From Nocardia niigatensis NBRC 100131 (lineage in GTDB: Bacteria; Actinomycetota; Actinomycetes; Mycobacteriales; Mycobacteriaceae): a stretch of DNA of 64,000 bases. Positions 41,005 through 50,355 of the stretch are shown here, piece after piece. Each line of letters begins with the position of its first letter. Positions within the stretch are counted from its first letter, which is position 1. The notes under the pieces were generated by a model, which saw nothing but the letters and a program-made list of their open reading frames with translations, searched no databases and was not told the origin of the DNA. The stretch lies in contig NZ_BAGC01000055.1 of assembly GCF_000308655.1 (NCBI RefSeq), forward strand, positions 100,572 to 164,571, written 5' to 3'. Position numbers and translations under genes: made by a program.

Positions 41005-42291
41005 TCATCGGCCCGACCGCGAGTTTGCTGTCAATTCTCCACGCGATATCGACTCCCTCCCGGCATCATCCGCGCAAATCGCACCGGGCAATTCGGCCCG
41101 CCGTGCCACCCACATCCCGTAGACCAGGGCGAGCAGGTACACGACGACGTGAGCGTTTTCCAAGATCGGCTCGGTGTGCCACGGTTTGGGCAGGACGAAG
41201 ACGCCGACCGAGGCGAAATCCGGCGTCCACTGATACGTCCACGCCCCGGTCGCCACGAACAGCAGTGCCGCCGCGAGCCACCAGCCCGGCCGTGCCTGCG
41301 CCCGGTGCACGAGATGGACCAGCAGCGGGACGAACCACACCCAGTGGTGCCCCCACGAGAACGGCGATACCGCGCACGCCGTCATGCCGCCCAGCGTGAC
41401 CGCGAGCAGCCGCTCGCCACAGCGGTCCAGCGCGACGACCAGCGTCAAGCCCGCACCCGCCACCGCGCCCGCGACGAACAGCCACAGCCAGATCGGCGCG
41501 CCGCCCGCGGTCAAGTGCGCCAGCACGCCGCGGATCGACTGATTGGCGGGGTCGGTATCGGGCGCGATGCGCTCGGCGTGGAAGAAGGTCGAGAACCAGT
41601 ACTCGCGGGAATCACCGGGCGAGACGAGCCAGGCCAGCGCGATCGTCGCAGCCAGCGTCGCCGACGCCCTCGCGGCCGAACGCCATTGGCGCAGCACCAG
41701 ATACTGCACGATGAAGAACGCCGGCACCAGTTTGATCCCGGCGGCCACCCCGACGCCGAGACCTCGCAGCCGTCCGCCCCCGGGCCGCGAGAAGTCCCAC
41801 AGCACCAGCAGCATGAGCACCAGGTTGATCTGCCCGTAGAACAGCGTGGTGCGCACCGGTTCCAGAAATACACACGTAATCGCAAGCAGCGCAGCAATAC
41901 TCGCCATCCGCGCGTTCATCCGGTAGCCGAGCATCCGCCCGCACAGCAGCACACAGGCATACAGCACACCGAGATTCACCAGCAGGAACGCATCGGTGAT
42001 CCAGACGGCCGGTACCGCGAGCCCCGGGACGAACACCATGGCCGAGAACGGCGTATAGGTGTAGAGCAGCCCGCCGACGGTCTCGTCCCGATACAGCGAA
42101 TGCCCGTGCAGCAGCCGCCAGGCGCCTTCCCGGTAGATGTGCACATCGAGCCCGCCCGCGAGGATGCCCGCCTTCTCCAGCCAGGGATCGACCGTCGCGA
42201 ACACCAGGGTCACCGCCAGCACGGCACCGAAAGCGAGCACGAAAAGCGTTGTACCGGAGCGGGGAACCTCGGCCGGGCGGGAAGCGGACAC
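41005..42291 (-). CDS. GT87-type polyprenol-phosphate-mannose-dependent mannosyltransferase
   Basis: The protein is about 428 residues from a GTG, with roughly ten transmembrane helices. Family features are the acidic loop GGLDVHIYREGAWRLLHGHS after helix 1, LYTYTPFSAMVF, TTLFYGQINLVLMLLVLWD, and SPFSWGHHWVWFVPLL. These match mycobacterial GT87 (DUF2029) enzymes that use polyprenyl-phosphate mannose on the outer face of the membrane to build lipoglycans. The DVxxY-type acid is the likely catalytic base. No strong ribosome site is seen and a TTG 6 bases upstream is possible. It is relevant to the other cell-wall genes in this window. Confidence 0.85.
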   Translation of the reverse strand: MSASRPAEVPRSGTTLFVLAFGAVLAVTLVFATVDPWLEKAGILAGGLDVHIYREGAWRLLHGHSLYRDETVGGLLYTYTPFSAMVFVPGLAVPAVWITDAFLLVNLGVLYACVLLCGRMLGYRMNARMASIAALLAITCVFLEPVRTTLFYGQINLVLMLLVLWDFSRPGGGRLRGLGVGVAAGIKLVPAFFIVQYLVLRQWRSAARASATLAATIALAWLVSPGDSREYWFSTFFHAERIAPDTDPANQSIRGVLAHLTAGGAPIWLWLFVAGAVAGAGLTLVVALDRCGERLLAVTLGGMTACAVSPFSWGHHWVWFVPLLVHLVHRAQARPGWWLAAALLFVATGAWTYQWTPDFASVGVFVLPKPWHTEPILENAHVVVYLLALVYGMWVARRAELPGAICADDAGRESISRGELTANSRSGR

Positions 42292-42323
42292 AACCAATTA
42301 GCGTAGTGAAAGACCTGACACTC

Positions 42324-42959
42324 TCACGAACGCCCGTTCACCGCACCCGACACCTGGCTCGCCTGGGCGATGATCGCCGACCCCATCCAGCGGCGCAGAT
42401 ACCGCCGCAACTCCTCGTCACCGCGCGGCGGATTGCCCGGCGAGATGAAGAACGACTGCATGGTGCGTAGCAGGAATTCCACCAGCTCGCGCAGGGATTC
42501 GTCGTCGTAGCCGTAGTGCCGCCAGTCCACGTCGAAGCGTTTGATCATGGTGATGCCGAAGGCCTGCGCCTCCGCGGAGGTGATGCCGGCCGGGTCGGCA
42601 TTGGAGTAGGTGGCGGCCAGCAGAATGCCCAGATGCGGCGTGCGGCGCACCTCGGCGAGGGTGTAGACGACGGCGTCGGTCATGGCCTCGACCGGGTCGG
42701 TCATGCCGCTGACCTGCGCGGCCAGCCGGTCCAGGAAGCCGTCCACCGAGGCCATGGCCGAGGCCCGCATGAGCGCGTCCGCGCTCGGGAAATACCGGTA
42801 CACCGTCTGCCGGATCACCCCGAGCGATTCCGCGACGTCGGCGATGCTGATCTCCGCACCGGTGCGCGCGATCAATTCGACTGCGGCGGAGACGATTCGG
42901 CGCGACGCCTCCTCGTCGTTCTCTGGCGGGCTGCCGCCCCATCCGCGTCTTCGTGCCAC
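42324..42959 (-). CDS. TetR-family transcriptional regulator
   Basis: The 211-residue protein has a TetR helix-turn-helix at about residues 18-65 (IVSAAVELIARTGAEISIAD, then ESLGVIRQTVYRYFPSADAL) and a long helical C-terminal domain with WRHYGYDDESLRELVEFL. It begins with GTG. It is divergent from the diiron-protein gene at 43134, and the gap holds a CATACAC/GTGTATG inverted repeat. It probably represses itself and the two downstream genes. The ligand is unknown. Confidence 0.88.
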   Translation of the reverse strand: MARRRGWGGSPPENDEEASRRIVSAAVELIARTGAEISIADVAESLGVIRQTVYRYFPSADALMRASAMASVDGFLDRLAAQVSGMTDPVEAMTDAVVYTLAEVRRTPHLGILLAATYSNADPAGITSAEAQAFGITMIKRFDVDWRHYGYDDESLRELVEFLLRTMQSFFISPGNPPRGDEELRRYLRRWMGSAIIAQASQVSGAVNGRS

Positions 42960-43026
42960 CGGCCGACCGTAACACGTACGGTGGCATCACCTCGCACAGC
43001 ATGCGCGCTGAGCTGCGATTTCACAT

Positions 43027-43052
43027 CATACACTTGTACGTGCTCGTGTATG
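43027..43052. promoter_or_regulatory. Candidate TetR operator
   Basis: CATACAC (43027-43033) and GTGTATG (43046-43052) are perfect complementary arms around a 12-base spacer, between the divergent TetR and diiron-protein genes. Size and position fit a TetR-family site. Confidence 0.6.
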
Positions 43053-43133
43053 TTTGTATGTTCACAGGGGCATCGGAGCGCGCGACCGGGCCACCGGACC
43101 CATCCCCTTCCGGAAGACGAGGTATCGCCCGAC

Positions 43134-44069
43134 ATGACCGATTTGATTGTGCGCAAGCTGACTTTCGCATTCGAGGAACACGAGGTGCCGTTCCTCTGGA
43201 ATCCCGAGAACCCGGCCTTCTCCAGCATGGCCAACGCGGTGTCGTTCCTGGCCATCGGTTTCGAGAAGATGATCGTGCAGATGATCACCCAGGCCAAGCC
43301 GCAATTCACCGATCCCGCGGTCGCCGAGGAGGCCGACGCCTTCATGCGGCAGGAGGGCCAGCATTCGACCGCGCACCGACAGCATGTGCGCGGACTGATT
43401 CGCACCTATCCCGGATTGCAGGAAACCCTCGACGAGGTGGTCGGCGAATTCGACCGGCTCACCGCCGAGACGCCGCTGAAGTACCGGCTGGCCTACACCG
43501 CCGATCTGGAGGCCACCTTCACCTCGGTGTTCAAGCTGATGCTCGACAACGAGGCGTCGCTGTTCCGACCCGGGGACGATCGCGTCGCGTCGCTGTTCAT
43601 CTGGCATTTCGTCGAGGAGGTCGAGCACCGCAGTTCCGCGCTCATCATCTTCGACTCGGTGGTGGGCAGCGATCTGTACCGCATGCGGGTGGCGCCGTCC
43701 ATCTTCCGGCACGTACTGAAGGTGGTGCGGATGGCGTGCGCGGGCTTCAACAAGCATGTGCCGCTGGAGGTCCGGAAGATCGACGCGCTGTCGATGTTCG
43801 CCACCTACCGCTACCAGCAGCGCTTGGGCAAGCTGCTGCCGCGCTTCGCGGTGCCCTACGCCGGCCCCGGACCGCGCGCCTTCGACGATCTGCCATTGGG
43901 CGAACAGCTCATCGCGCTGCGTGGCATCATTCGCAGCCAGCTGCCCAAACATGATCCGGCACACGAGAACACACCGGCGCTTGCCGACGTGTGGTTCCAG
44001 CGCTACCGCGACGGTTACGACGTCACCCGCTGGTACACCGCGGAGGCGGCCGGGGCGGAGGCGAATTGA
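43134..44069 (+). CDS. Predicted metal-dependent hydrolase (PF10118-type, ferritin-like diiron fold)
   Basis: The 311-residue protein has the carboxylate/His pattern of the PF10118 family: FMRQEGQHSTAHRQH early, DLEATFTSVFKLML in the middle, and FIWHFVEEVEHRSSALIIFD late. Helices of that spacing carry Glu and His residues that would bind two metal ions, as in diiron oxygenases. Predicted by name as hydrolases, these proteins have no proven reaction. GAGG lies 13 bases upstream of the ATG, a weak site. The stop overlaps the start of the next membrane-protein gene by one base, so the two form an operon under the divergent TetR. Confidence 0.8.
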   Translation: MTDLIVRKLTFAFEEHEVPFLWNPENPAFSSMANAVSFLAIGFEKMIVQMITQAKPQFTDPAVAEEADAFMRQEGQHSTAHRQHVRGLIRTYPGLQETLDEVVGEFDRLTAETPLKYRLAYTADLEATFTSVFKLMLDNEASLFRPGDDRVASLFIWHFVEEVEHRSSALIIFDSVVGSDLYRMRVAPSIFRHVLKVVRMACAGFNKHVPLEVRKIDALSMFATYRYQQRLGKLLPRFAVPYAGPGPRAFDDLPLGEQLIALRGIIRSQLPKHDPAHENTPALADVWFQRYRDGYDVTRWYTAEAAGAEAN

Positions 44070-45208
44070 TGGCCGACCACTGCGCACCCACCTTCGAGCA
44101 GCTCGCCCACTCGCTCGGCTTCTCCTGCGACACGGCGGGCGGGCTGGTCGAGGTGAGAAACCCGCTGGCTCTGGAGAACTGGACGCTGCCCGTCCTCGAG
44201 CTGACCGTGATCCTCGGCTCGGTGCTGGCGCTGGTGTGGGCCATCGTGCGGCTGCGCCGCCACGGCGACCCCACCAACCTGGTGCTGTGGTTCGGCGCGA
44301 CCGCTTACCTGTTCATCATCGAGCCGCCGCTGTATTTCCCCGCGGCCTTCGGCATTTCGGGGCACGTGGACACGATGTTCGCGCACAACGTCTTCACGGT
44401 GGACTTCCTGTGGGGGCGGTTGCCGCTCTACATCGTCGCCATCTATCCGTTCATGGCGACGATCGCGTACGAGATCGTCCGCATGCTCGGGGTCTTCCGG
44501 GCCTACGGCACGATCGCCGGCGCGGCCTGCGTCGGGTTCGTGCACCACGCGTTCTACGAGATCTTCGACCACATCGGCCCGCAGCTGCGCTGGTGGGAGT
44601 GGACGACCTCGAATCCGCTCAACCAGCCCATGTTCGACTCGGTGCCGCTGCCCAGTGTGGTGGTCTTCGCCGCCCTGTGGCCGATGTCGCTGGCGTTGTG
44701 CGTGTACTGGTTCGTGGGCCGCCGCGTCGACGGGGGCGAGCGGTTCACGGGGCTCCAGCTGGTGTGGCGCACCATCGTGATCGGGCTGCTGGCCTCGCTC
44801 GGAACGTTCATCCTGCCGTTGCCGGCCACCGTGCTCGGCGCGGGCAGCACGGCCGTGCGCGGAGTCATCTACGCGCTCGAGCTGATCGTGCTGAGCGTGG
44901 CGGCGATCGTGCTGCTGTACCGCCGCTGGGCTCAGCTGCGGCAGGGCGGTACCACCGAGCCCCGGTACGACAACGAGTTCGTCCGCGTCTACAGCGTGCT
45001 CTACCTCGTGGTCTTCGCGGTCCTGTGGGCCACCGCGCTGCCCGATTTCCTGGATGCCAGCGGCGGTATCACCAAGAACGGAGATCCCATCGGCAACCTC
45101 TGGTACACCATCGCCTGCTTCGCCGCCGCGATCCTCTCTGTCGCAGCCGCTTTCAGCGTGCGCGCCACCGCCCCGTCGGTGAGCCGGGAGTCCGCCGCGG
45201 CTGTCTGA
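44069..45208 (+). CDS. Polytopic membrane protein, partner of the diiron protein
   Basis: The 379-residue protein has about eight hydrophobic segments, for example LPVLELTVILGSVLALVWAI, VVVFAALWPMSLALCVYWFV and VYSVLYLVVFAVLWATALPD. A His-rich motif, VHHAFYEIFDHIG, lies between segments and could bind metal or haem. Its ATG overlaps the upstream stop by one base. I recognise no named family. The pairing with a TetR and a diiron protein suggests a lipid or sterol modification, but that is inference. Confidence 0.75.
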   Translation: MADHCAPTFEQLAHSLGFSCDTAGGLVEVRNPLALENWTLPVLELTVILGSVLALVWAIVRLRRHGDPTNLVLWFGATAYLFIIEPPLYFPAAFGISGHVDTMFAHNVFTVDFLWGRLPLYIVAIYPFMATIAYEIVRMLGVFRAYGTIAGAACVGFVHHAFYEIFDHIGPQLRWWEWTTSNPLNQPMFDSVPLPSVVVFAALWPMSLALCVYWFVGRRVDGGERFTGLQLVWRTIVIGLLASLGTFILPLPATVLGAGSTAVRGVIYALELIVLSVAAIVLLYRRWAQLRQGGTTEPRYDNEFVRVYSVLYLVVFAVLWATALPDFLDASGGITKNGDPIGNLWYTIACFAAAILSVAAAFSVRATAPSVSRESAAAV

Positions 45209-45244
45209 TCGCAGGCGATGGTGGCGCGGCGCTCTGCTCGGTGC

Positions 45245-45905
45245 TCATGCGGCGCTCTGCTCGGACGCCAGTGTCGAGCCGACGAAGGCCCGGATGGTTA
45301 CGAGCATGCGGTAGCGGCGGCCGTCGAATTCGACGAGGGACTTGTTCACCAGACGGCTCAGCGGGCCGATGACGTAGCCGGGGCCGACCTCCTGGAGGTT
45401 TCCAAGGCGGCCCCGTCCGGGAACAGCCAGAGGCGCTGGGCCAGAAGGCATTCCGGTGCGGCGAGGGTGTCCCAACTCCATTCGACGGCCGCGTACGGGG
45501 AGCGGTGCCGTTCCACCCCGGACCGGTTTCCGGACAGCAGGCGGAAAACGGTCGTCGAGGCGGCGCAGGATCTCGGCCGGGGTCATGGTGTGAACGCGGG
45601 CCGCGGCCAGCTCCGGGGCCGGCGGGAGGCCGTCGAGGCGGCGGCAGATGGCGGCGATCGTCTCGTAGTTCTCGTCGGTAAGGGTGAAGCCGGATCGGAC
45701 CGCGCGGGCCCGATCCAGGAACAGGTGCACGGCGGCGGCGCCCAGGGCTTCGGCGGGCGCCGAACCGGGCCCCTCGAACAGCAGCGACGCCTGAATGACG
45801 AGCTGGCCGGCGGCGGAGCTGACGAACCCGATCCGCAGCACCCGCACGAGCCGCGCGTGTAGGAACGGGCCTCCTCCAGCCCGGCCGCCATCTCGTCCCA
45901 GGCCA
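45245..45905 (-). pseudogene. Decayed LuxR/AfsR-type ATPase regulator
   Basis: Minus-strand pieces in two frames spell the ATPase-domain tail of a LuxR/AfsR-type regulator. One frame has ENYETIAAICRRLDGLPPAP and TPAEILRRLDDRF. A shifted frame continues RLLSGNRSGVERHRSPYAAV and EWSWDTLAAPECLLAQRLWL. The first frame then resumes with LSRLVNKSLVEFDGRRYRML and TIRAF. The order matches the family, but two frameshifts interrupt it, and the P-loop and DNA-binding domain are absent. It is a pseudogene that joins end to end with the methyltransferase gene. Confidence 0.7.
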
Positions 45906-45917
45906 CGGCGTGCCGTT

Positions 45918-46727
45918 TCAGGGCTTCTTGCCGACCGCGCCGTAGAGGGATACGACTTTGTCGTGGCCGGCCGGATAGTCGATGCCCTCGTTGCGCCAGC
46001 GGTGGATGACTTCCACGCCGGGGGCAACCAGGTCCAGACCGTCGAACAGGCGCTCGACTTCGGCGCGGGTGCGGGGGCGCACCGGGATTCCGCGATCGAT
46101 GTAGACCTGCAATAGTCGGGCCATGCCCTCCGGGTCCGATTCACCCTCGTCGAAATCCGTGGTGACATGCGAGATCGCGAGGTAGGAACCCGGGGCCAGC
46201 GGCTCCATCAGCGTTTTGACGATCTCGTGGACGTCGCCGGGCACGAAATGCAGCAGGGCCATCAGCGACACCGCCACCGGCTGCGAAAGATCCAGCGTCT
46301 CCGTCAGTTCCGGCGCCGCCAGGATGTCCAGCGGACGGGCGGCATCGGCCTGGATGTACGCGGTCTGACCCTCGGACGAACTCACCAGCAGCGCCCGCGC
46401 GTGCGCGAACACGAGCGGATCGTTGTCGACGTAAACCACCCGCGACTCCGGCGCCAGCCCCTGCGCCACCTGGTGCAGGTTCGGCTCCGTCGGAATCCCC
46501 GTCCCTATGTCGAGGAACTGCCGAACCCCCGCACCGGCGAGGTAACGCGTAGCGGTCCGCATGAACTCACGATTGGTGCGCGCGGTCACCCGAACAGCCG
46601 GAAACTCCTGCAGCGCCTTCTCCGCCGCATCCCGATCCGCCTCGTAATTGTCCTTCCCGCCCAGGAAGTAGTCATACATCCGAGCCGAGTGCGGCACATC
46701 GGTATGCAGATCGATCCGACCGGCCAT
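45918..46727 (-). CDS. SAM-dependent methyltransferase (PF04672 type)
   Basis: The 269-residue protein carries the N-terminal signature HTDVPHSARMYDYFLGGKDN of a large actinobacterial methyltransferase family, followed by FLDIGTGIPTEPNLHQVAQG (SAM-binding motif I) and VVYVDNDPLVFAHARALLV (motif II with the acidic residue). GGGGG lies upstream of the ATG at 46727. Family members occur in dozens per genome and their substrates are unknown. Its 3' neighbour on the same strand is the decayed regulator. Confidence 0.85.
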   Translation of the reverse strand: MAGRIDLHTDVPHSARMYDYFLGGKDNYEADRDAAEKALQEFPAVRVTARTNREFMRTATRYLAGAGVRQFLDIGTGIPTEPNLHQVAQGLAPESRVVYVDNDPLVFAHARALLVSSSEGQTAYIQADAARPLDILAAPELTETLDLSQPVAVSLMALLHFVPGDVHEIVKTLMEPLAPGSYLAISHVTTDFDEGESDPEGMARLLQVYIDRGIPVRPRTRAEVERLFDGLDLVAPGVEVIHRWRNEGIDYPAGHDKVVSLYGAVGKKP

Positions 46728-46898
46728 CGACAAACCCCCTTAGCGCTGAGATCTGAAAACCCGTACCCCGCAGGTATACCTCAGCCGGACATCCCACACG
46801 ACCCGATCCTCCACATGCACCCCCTCGCACCCAATGTGACTGCGGCGGTTACCCGATGCCCCGCCGCCGCGAAACAGCGCGAGACGGCACGCTTGATC

Positions 46899-47276
46899 TC
46901 ACACGGTGGTCCCGCGCCAACTCGCGATCTGATAGACGTTGCCGAATGGGTCGCGGACCATGGCTCGGCGGTCCCCGTACGGCGTATCGAACGGTTCCTC
47001 CACACTCACCGCACCCGCGGTCAAGGCCCGCTGATAGGTGGCGGCGACATCATCGACATAGACGTACAGAAAGGCCGGGAACACCTCCCGTTCGCCGGAT
47101 TCCGACACCATGACCACCGAGTCCCCGATACGAACCTCGGTCGGCCGACCCGCCTCGACCTCGCCGGCCGCCTCGAACACGGTCCGCATGAATCCGACCG
47201 CCCCACGCTGGTCATCAACCACCATGCGCGGCGTCACCGAATGAAACCCTGGCGGAAGAGCAGAACCCGTAGCCAT
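46899..47276 (-). CDS. VOC-family (glyoxalase/bleomycin-resistance-fold) protein
   Basis: The 125-residue protein has the two-module VOC pattern: HSVTPRMVVDDQRGAVGFMR, then FEAAGEVEAGRPTEVRIGDSV, LYVYVDDVAATYQRALTAGA and YGDRRAMVRDPFGNVYQIAS. The metal-ligand positions of true glyoxalases (His in the first strand, Glu in the last) are not clearly kept, though DPFGNVYQIA is typical. It may be an antibiotic-binding or isomerase-type member of the PhnB-like branch. The start is the ATG at 47276. Confidence 0.8.
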   Translation of the reverse strand: MATGSALPPGFHSVTPRMVVDDQRGAVGFMRTVFEAAGEVEAGRPTEVRIGDSVVMVSESGEREVFPAFLYVYVDDVAATYQRALTAGAVSVEEPFDTPYGDRRAMVRDPFGNVYQIASWRGTTV

Positions 47277-47371
47277 GCAGAAAGTCTCGCACGCAACCGT
47301 GAGGCAGAGCGGGAGGTCAGCAGAACACAGACCGGCTCCGGACCGGCCCGATGGTCCAGTGCGCCGGTGGC

Positions 47372-48841
47372 TCAGTCGGTAGTGCCGGAGTTGGCTTCTG
47401 CCATGGGTTTCGGGGATGGATGGCGGGCGGGTGTCTCGAGTGTGGTGAAGAATGCGGCGGCGAGCAGGCAGATGATCAGCAGGGCTGCGGTGAGGTACAG
47501 GGAATCGGTGAGAGCCGCGTTGAAGGGCGCCTTCAGGGTGTCCGGGATTCGGGCGGATCGACCGCTTTCGGCCGGGAGGGAGTGGGCGGACATTCGGGCG
47601 GTGAGGAGGGCGCCGATGCCAGCGCTGCCGAGGACCGAGCCCAGTTGACGGTTGTTGTTGTAGACCCCTGATGCCGCACCCATCTGGGGCAGGGGCAGAT
47701 TCCGGAGTGAGGTCGCGGGGAGCGGCGCCCAGATGCAGGCACTGGCGACGCCGAGGAGGGCTGCTACCACGCTGATCAGGGCGATGGAGCCGTGCGGGGT
47801 GGCGAGCCGGATGAACCAGAGCAGGCCGGCTGCGAACAGGGCGAAGCCGAAGGTGGGCAGGTAGCGGGGGTGCAGTTTGTCCGAGAGCTTGCCGATGGTC
47901 GGCGACAAGATCACGGTGACGATCGCCATCGGGGCGAACACCAGCGCGGCCTTGGTCGGCGAGAAGTCGCGTACCGCTTGCAGATAGAAGTACGACGGCA
48001 CCATCTGCGCGGTCATGGCCGCGCCCAGCGCGGCGGTTGCCACGTTGCCGAGCGCGAAGTTGCGGTCCCGGAACAGTCCGAGCGGAACCAGAGGCTCGAC
48101 CGTGGTGCGACCCTGGTACACCAGGAAGATCGCGATGACGGCGAGACCTCCGACGATCAGCGCCCACACCCAGCCTGCCCAGTGGTAGGCGTTGCCCTGC
48201 TGCAAACCGAACACCAACGCCGACATGCCCACCGCGACCATCAGCACGCCCGGCACGTCGAAGCGGTGGCCGTTCGTCGGCAGGGACGGAATCAGCGACG
48301 CGCCCAACACGAATGCGGCTACGCCGATCGGCAGGTTGACGTAGAAGATCCACTGCCAGCCGCCGTTGTCGATGAGCACGCCGCCCAGGATCGGGCCGAC
48401 CAGCGTCGCGACACCCGCGATACCGCCCCACACGCCCATGGCCGCGCCGCGCTTGTCCGCCGGGAAGATTCGGCTGATCACCGCCATGGTCTGCGGGGCG
48501 ATCAGGGCCGCGCCCAGACCCTGCACCGCACGCGCGGCGATCAGCGCGCCGATGCTGCCCGCCAGGGCGCATCCCAGCGACGCGACGGTGAAGACGACCA
48601 ACCCGGCCAGATACAGCTTCTTCGGCCCGAACCGGTCACCCAGGCGGCCGGTGATGAGCAGGGGTACCGCGTAGGTGAGCAGATAGGCGCTGGTCACCCA
48701 GATGACCTTCGACATATCGGTGTGCAAACCGGTCAGGATCGCCGGATTGGCCACCGCGACGATGGTCATGTCCAGCACGATCACGAAGAAACCCACACAC
48801 AGTGCGCCCAGCACACTCCAGGGATTACGTACAGCCGACAC
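47372..48841 (-). CDS. MFS multidrug exporter of the DHA2 (14-helix, EmrB/QacA) type
   Basis: The GTG at 48841, with AAGGGCAGC upstream, gives 489 residues. Signatures are LDMTIVAVANPAIL in helix 1 (motif D1), WVTSAYLLTYAVPLLITGRL, GDRFGPKKLY (motif A), AARAVQGLGAALIAPQ (motif B), and GGIAGVATLVGPILGGVLID (motif C of exporters). It exports drugs or metabolites using the proton gradient. It is divergent from a TetR gene with a 290-base gap, so induction by an exported compound is likely. A promoter for this gene is marked at 49046-49075. Confidence 0.93.
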   Translation of the reverse strand: MSAVRNPWSVLGALCVGFFVIVLDMTIVAVANPAILTGLHTDMSKVIWVTSAYLLTYAVPLLITGRLGDRFGPKKLYLAGLVVFTVASLGCALAGSIGALIAARAVQGLGAALIAPQTMAVISRIFPADKRGAAMGVWGGIAGVATLVGPILGGVLIDNGGWQWIFYVNLPIGVAAFVLGASLIPSLPTNGHRFDVPGVLMVAVGMSALVFGLQQGNAYHWAGWVWALIVGGLAVIAIFLVYQGRTTVEPLVPLGLFRDRNFALGNVATAALGAAMTAQMVPSYFYLQAVRDFSPTKAALVFAPMAIVTVILSPTIGKLSDKLHPRYLPTFGFALFAAGLLWFIRLATPHGSIALISVVAALLGVASACIWAPLPATSLRNLPLPQMGAASGVYNNNRQLGSVLGSAGIGALLTARMSAHSLPAESGRSARIPDTLKAPFNAALTDSLYLTAALLIICLLAAAFFTTLETPARHPSPKPMAEANSGTTD

Positions 48842-49045
48842 TGCTGCCCTTGCCTTTCGAGGAGATGTGACGCGAGATCGGTTTCGCAAGAGCCGCTTTC
48901 GCTGAAGATGCGCAGCTGTCAGCGGCTCGGTAGCGGCTGCGTCGATGCAGCGGCACGTTCGACGGACTGCCACCGGCGACCGGGAACCACGCTTACGGAT
49001 GAGGCCAACCACCCGGCTCGATTTCTGTGCCGATTGACACATAAA

Positions 49046-49075
49046 TAGGTAGCAGCGCGCCGAGGACGCCGTCAA
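49046..49075 (-). promoter_or_regulatory. Probable promoter of the DHA2 exporter
   Basis: On the minus strand TTGACG (49075-49070) and TACCTA (49051-49046) are separated by 18 bases, a good match to -35 and -10 boxes. A transcript would start near 49039 and have a leader of about 200 bases. Nothing else definite is seen in the 290-base gap. Confidence 0.4.
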
Positions 49076-49131
49076 GAGATATCTTTAACGAGCGACACAG
49101 AATAAACGGGCCCTCGGAAGGCAGGCGAAGG

Positions 49132-49737
49132 ATGGGCGAGCGTGGTCGTCCCCGCGGTTTCGACCGCGATACGGTGCTGCGGCAGGCGATGGTTGCGTTC
49201 TGGCGCAACGGCTACGAGGGAACGTCGATGAGCGACCTCACCGCCACCATGGGCATCGCCTCGCCCAGCATCTACGCCTGCTTCGGCTCCAAGGAGCAGC
49301 TCTTCCGCCAATCGGTGGAGCTGTACGACACGTTCGCCGGCGCCCCGATGCGTCGCGCACTCGACGCCGCCCCCACCGCCCGCGAAGCCGTGCACCGCAT
49401 GCTGGCCACCAGCGCCGAGTCGCTCGCCGACCCCGCGACTCCCCCCGGATGCATGGTCGTCCTCGCCGCCGAGGGAACCACCAAAAGCGCCGACATCCAA
49501 GCCTTCCTGGCCGAAAGTCGCCGCGGCATGCAGATCGCGATCCAGGCCCGCCTGGAGCGCGCGGTCAGCGAGGGCGACCTATCCCCCGCAGCGGACATCG
49601 ACGCCATCGCCGCGTTCTACACGACCGTGCAGCAGGGCATGTCCGTCCAAGCCCGCGACGGAGCCTCCCGCGCCGACTTGGAGAAAATCGCCGCCGCCGC
49701 CATGTCCGCCTGGGATCCGCTCGCAGGCCGAAACTGA
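49132..49737 (+). CDS. TetR-family transcriptional regulator
   Basis: The 201-residue protein has the TetR helix-turn-helix in GRPRGFDRDTVLRQAMVAFW, GYEGTSMSDLTATMGIASPS and IYACFGSKEQLFRQ. It belongs to the GRPR-x-FD-x-D branch that often pairs with efflux genes. A Gly-rich PATPPGCMVVLAAEGTTKS segment in the ligand domain holds a Cys. It is divergent from the DHA2 exporter, which it likely represses. The ribosome site is weak (AGGCGAAGG). Confidence 0.9.
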   Translation: MGERGRPRGFDRDTVLRQAMVAFWRNGYEGTSMSDLTATMGIASPSIYACFGSKEQLFRQSVELYDTFAGAPMRRALDAAPTAREAVHRMLATSAESLADPATPPGCMVVLAAEGTTKSADIQAFLAESRRGMQIAIQARLERAVSEGDLSPAADIDAIAAFYTTVQQGMSVQARDGASRADLEKIAAAAMSAWDPLAGRN

Positions 49738-49788
49738 CACTCCGACAACGGCAACGGCCGTCCGATCGCAACCTTCTAGAATCCCGCC

Positions 49789-50355
49789 GTGACCCTCACC
49801 CCTGCCGACCTCACCGGCTACACCGAACGTGACCTCGACGCCGATCTGAACCGCTGGTTCTCCGACGTCCCGCTGGTCGAGGTTCCGGAGGAAACCCGTT
49901 CCGTAGCAGCCTTTCTCACGCGTCTCGCGCCCGCGGACGCCGCCGCTCTGGAAGCCTTCGACCGTCGAGTGCGCTCCGGCCGGCTCCCGCAGTTCCTGGA
50001 CATCTTCGACTGGTCCTACGGCTTCGACTTCGCCGGAAATGATTGCGGCATACGCGATTCGGACTACACCACCGAGCTCAGCGACGACGACGTGTACTCG
50101 ATCGGCGCGGACGGCGGCGGCAATCTGTACGTCCTGCTGACCAATGGCCAAGTGGCCGTGTGGTTCCACGAGGAGGAGGTTCTCGAGGGCGGCACCCGCT
50201 TCGACAACCTCGACGTCTTCCTCTGGTCCTTGGTGCGCTACACCGCAGTCCGCACAGGCAAACTCCCCCTCTCGGCAGTCGAAGCAGACTTCCGAGCCCT
50301 CGGCCAGGACGGTGCCCTCGAGCCCAACGTCGGTCTGCTGAGACTCATGAAGTAG
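49789..50355 (+). CDS. SUKH/SMI1-like protein
   Basis: The 188-residue protein, from a GTG, holds LPQFLDIFDWSYGFDFAGND early and DDVYSIGADGGGNLYVLLTN with GQVAVWFHEEEVL later. The pattern ADGGGNLYVLxxxGxVxxWxHE is the SUKH (SMI1/KNR4) core. A helical C-terminus follows (LDVFLWSLVRYTAVRTG). SUKH domains are typical immunity proteins against polymorphic toxins, but also occur alone. No toxin lies beside it. Function is inferred only at the fold level. Confidence 0.6.
   Translation: MTLTPADLTGYTERDLDADLNRWFSDVPLVEVPEETRSVAAFLTRLAPADAAALEAFDRRVRSGRLPQFLDIFDWSYGFDFAGNDCGIRDSDYTTELSDDDVYSIGADGGGNLYVLLTNGQVAVWFHEEEVLEGGTRFDNLDVFLWSLVRYTAVRTGKLPLSAVEADFRALGQDGALEPNVGLLRLMK

Noticed and set aside
47792..49048. 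Plus-strand frame over the DHA2 exporter
   Set aside because: It is the antisense of a well-supported transporter and is unusually Gln/Arg/His-rich.
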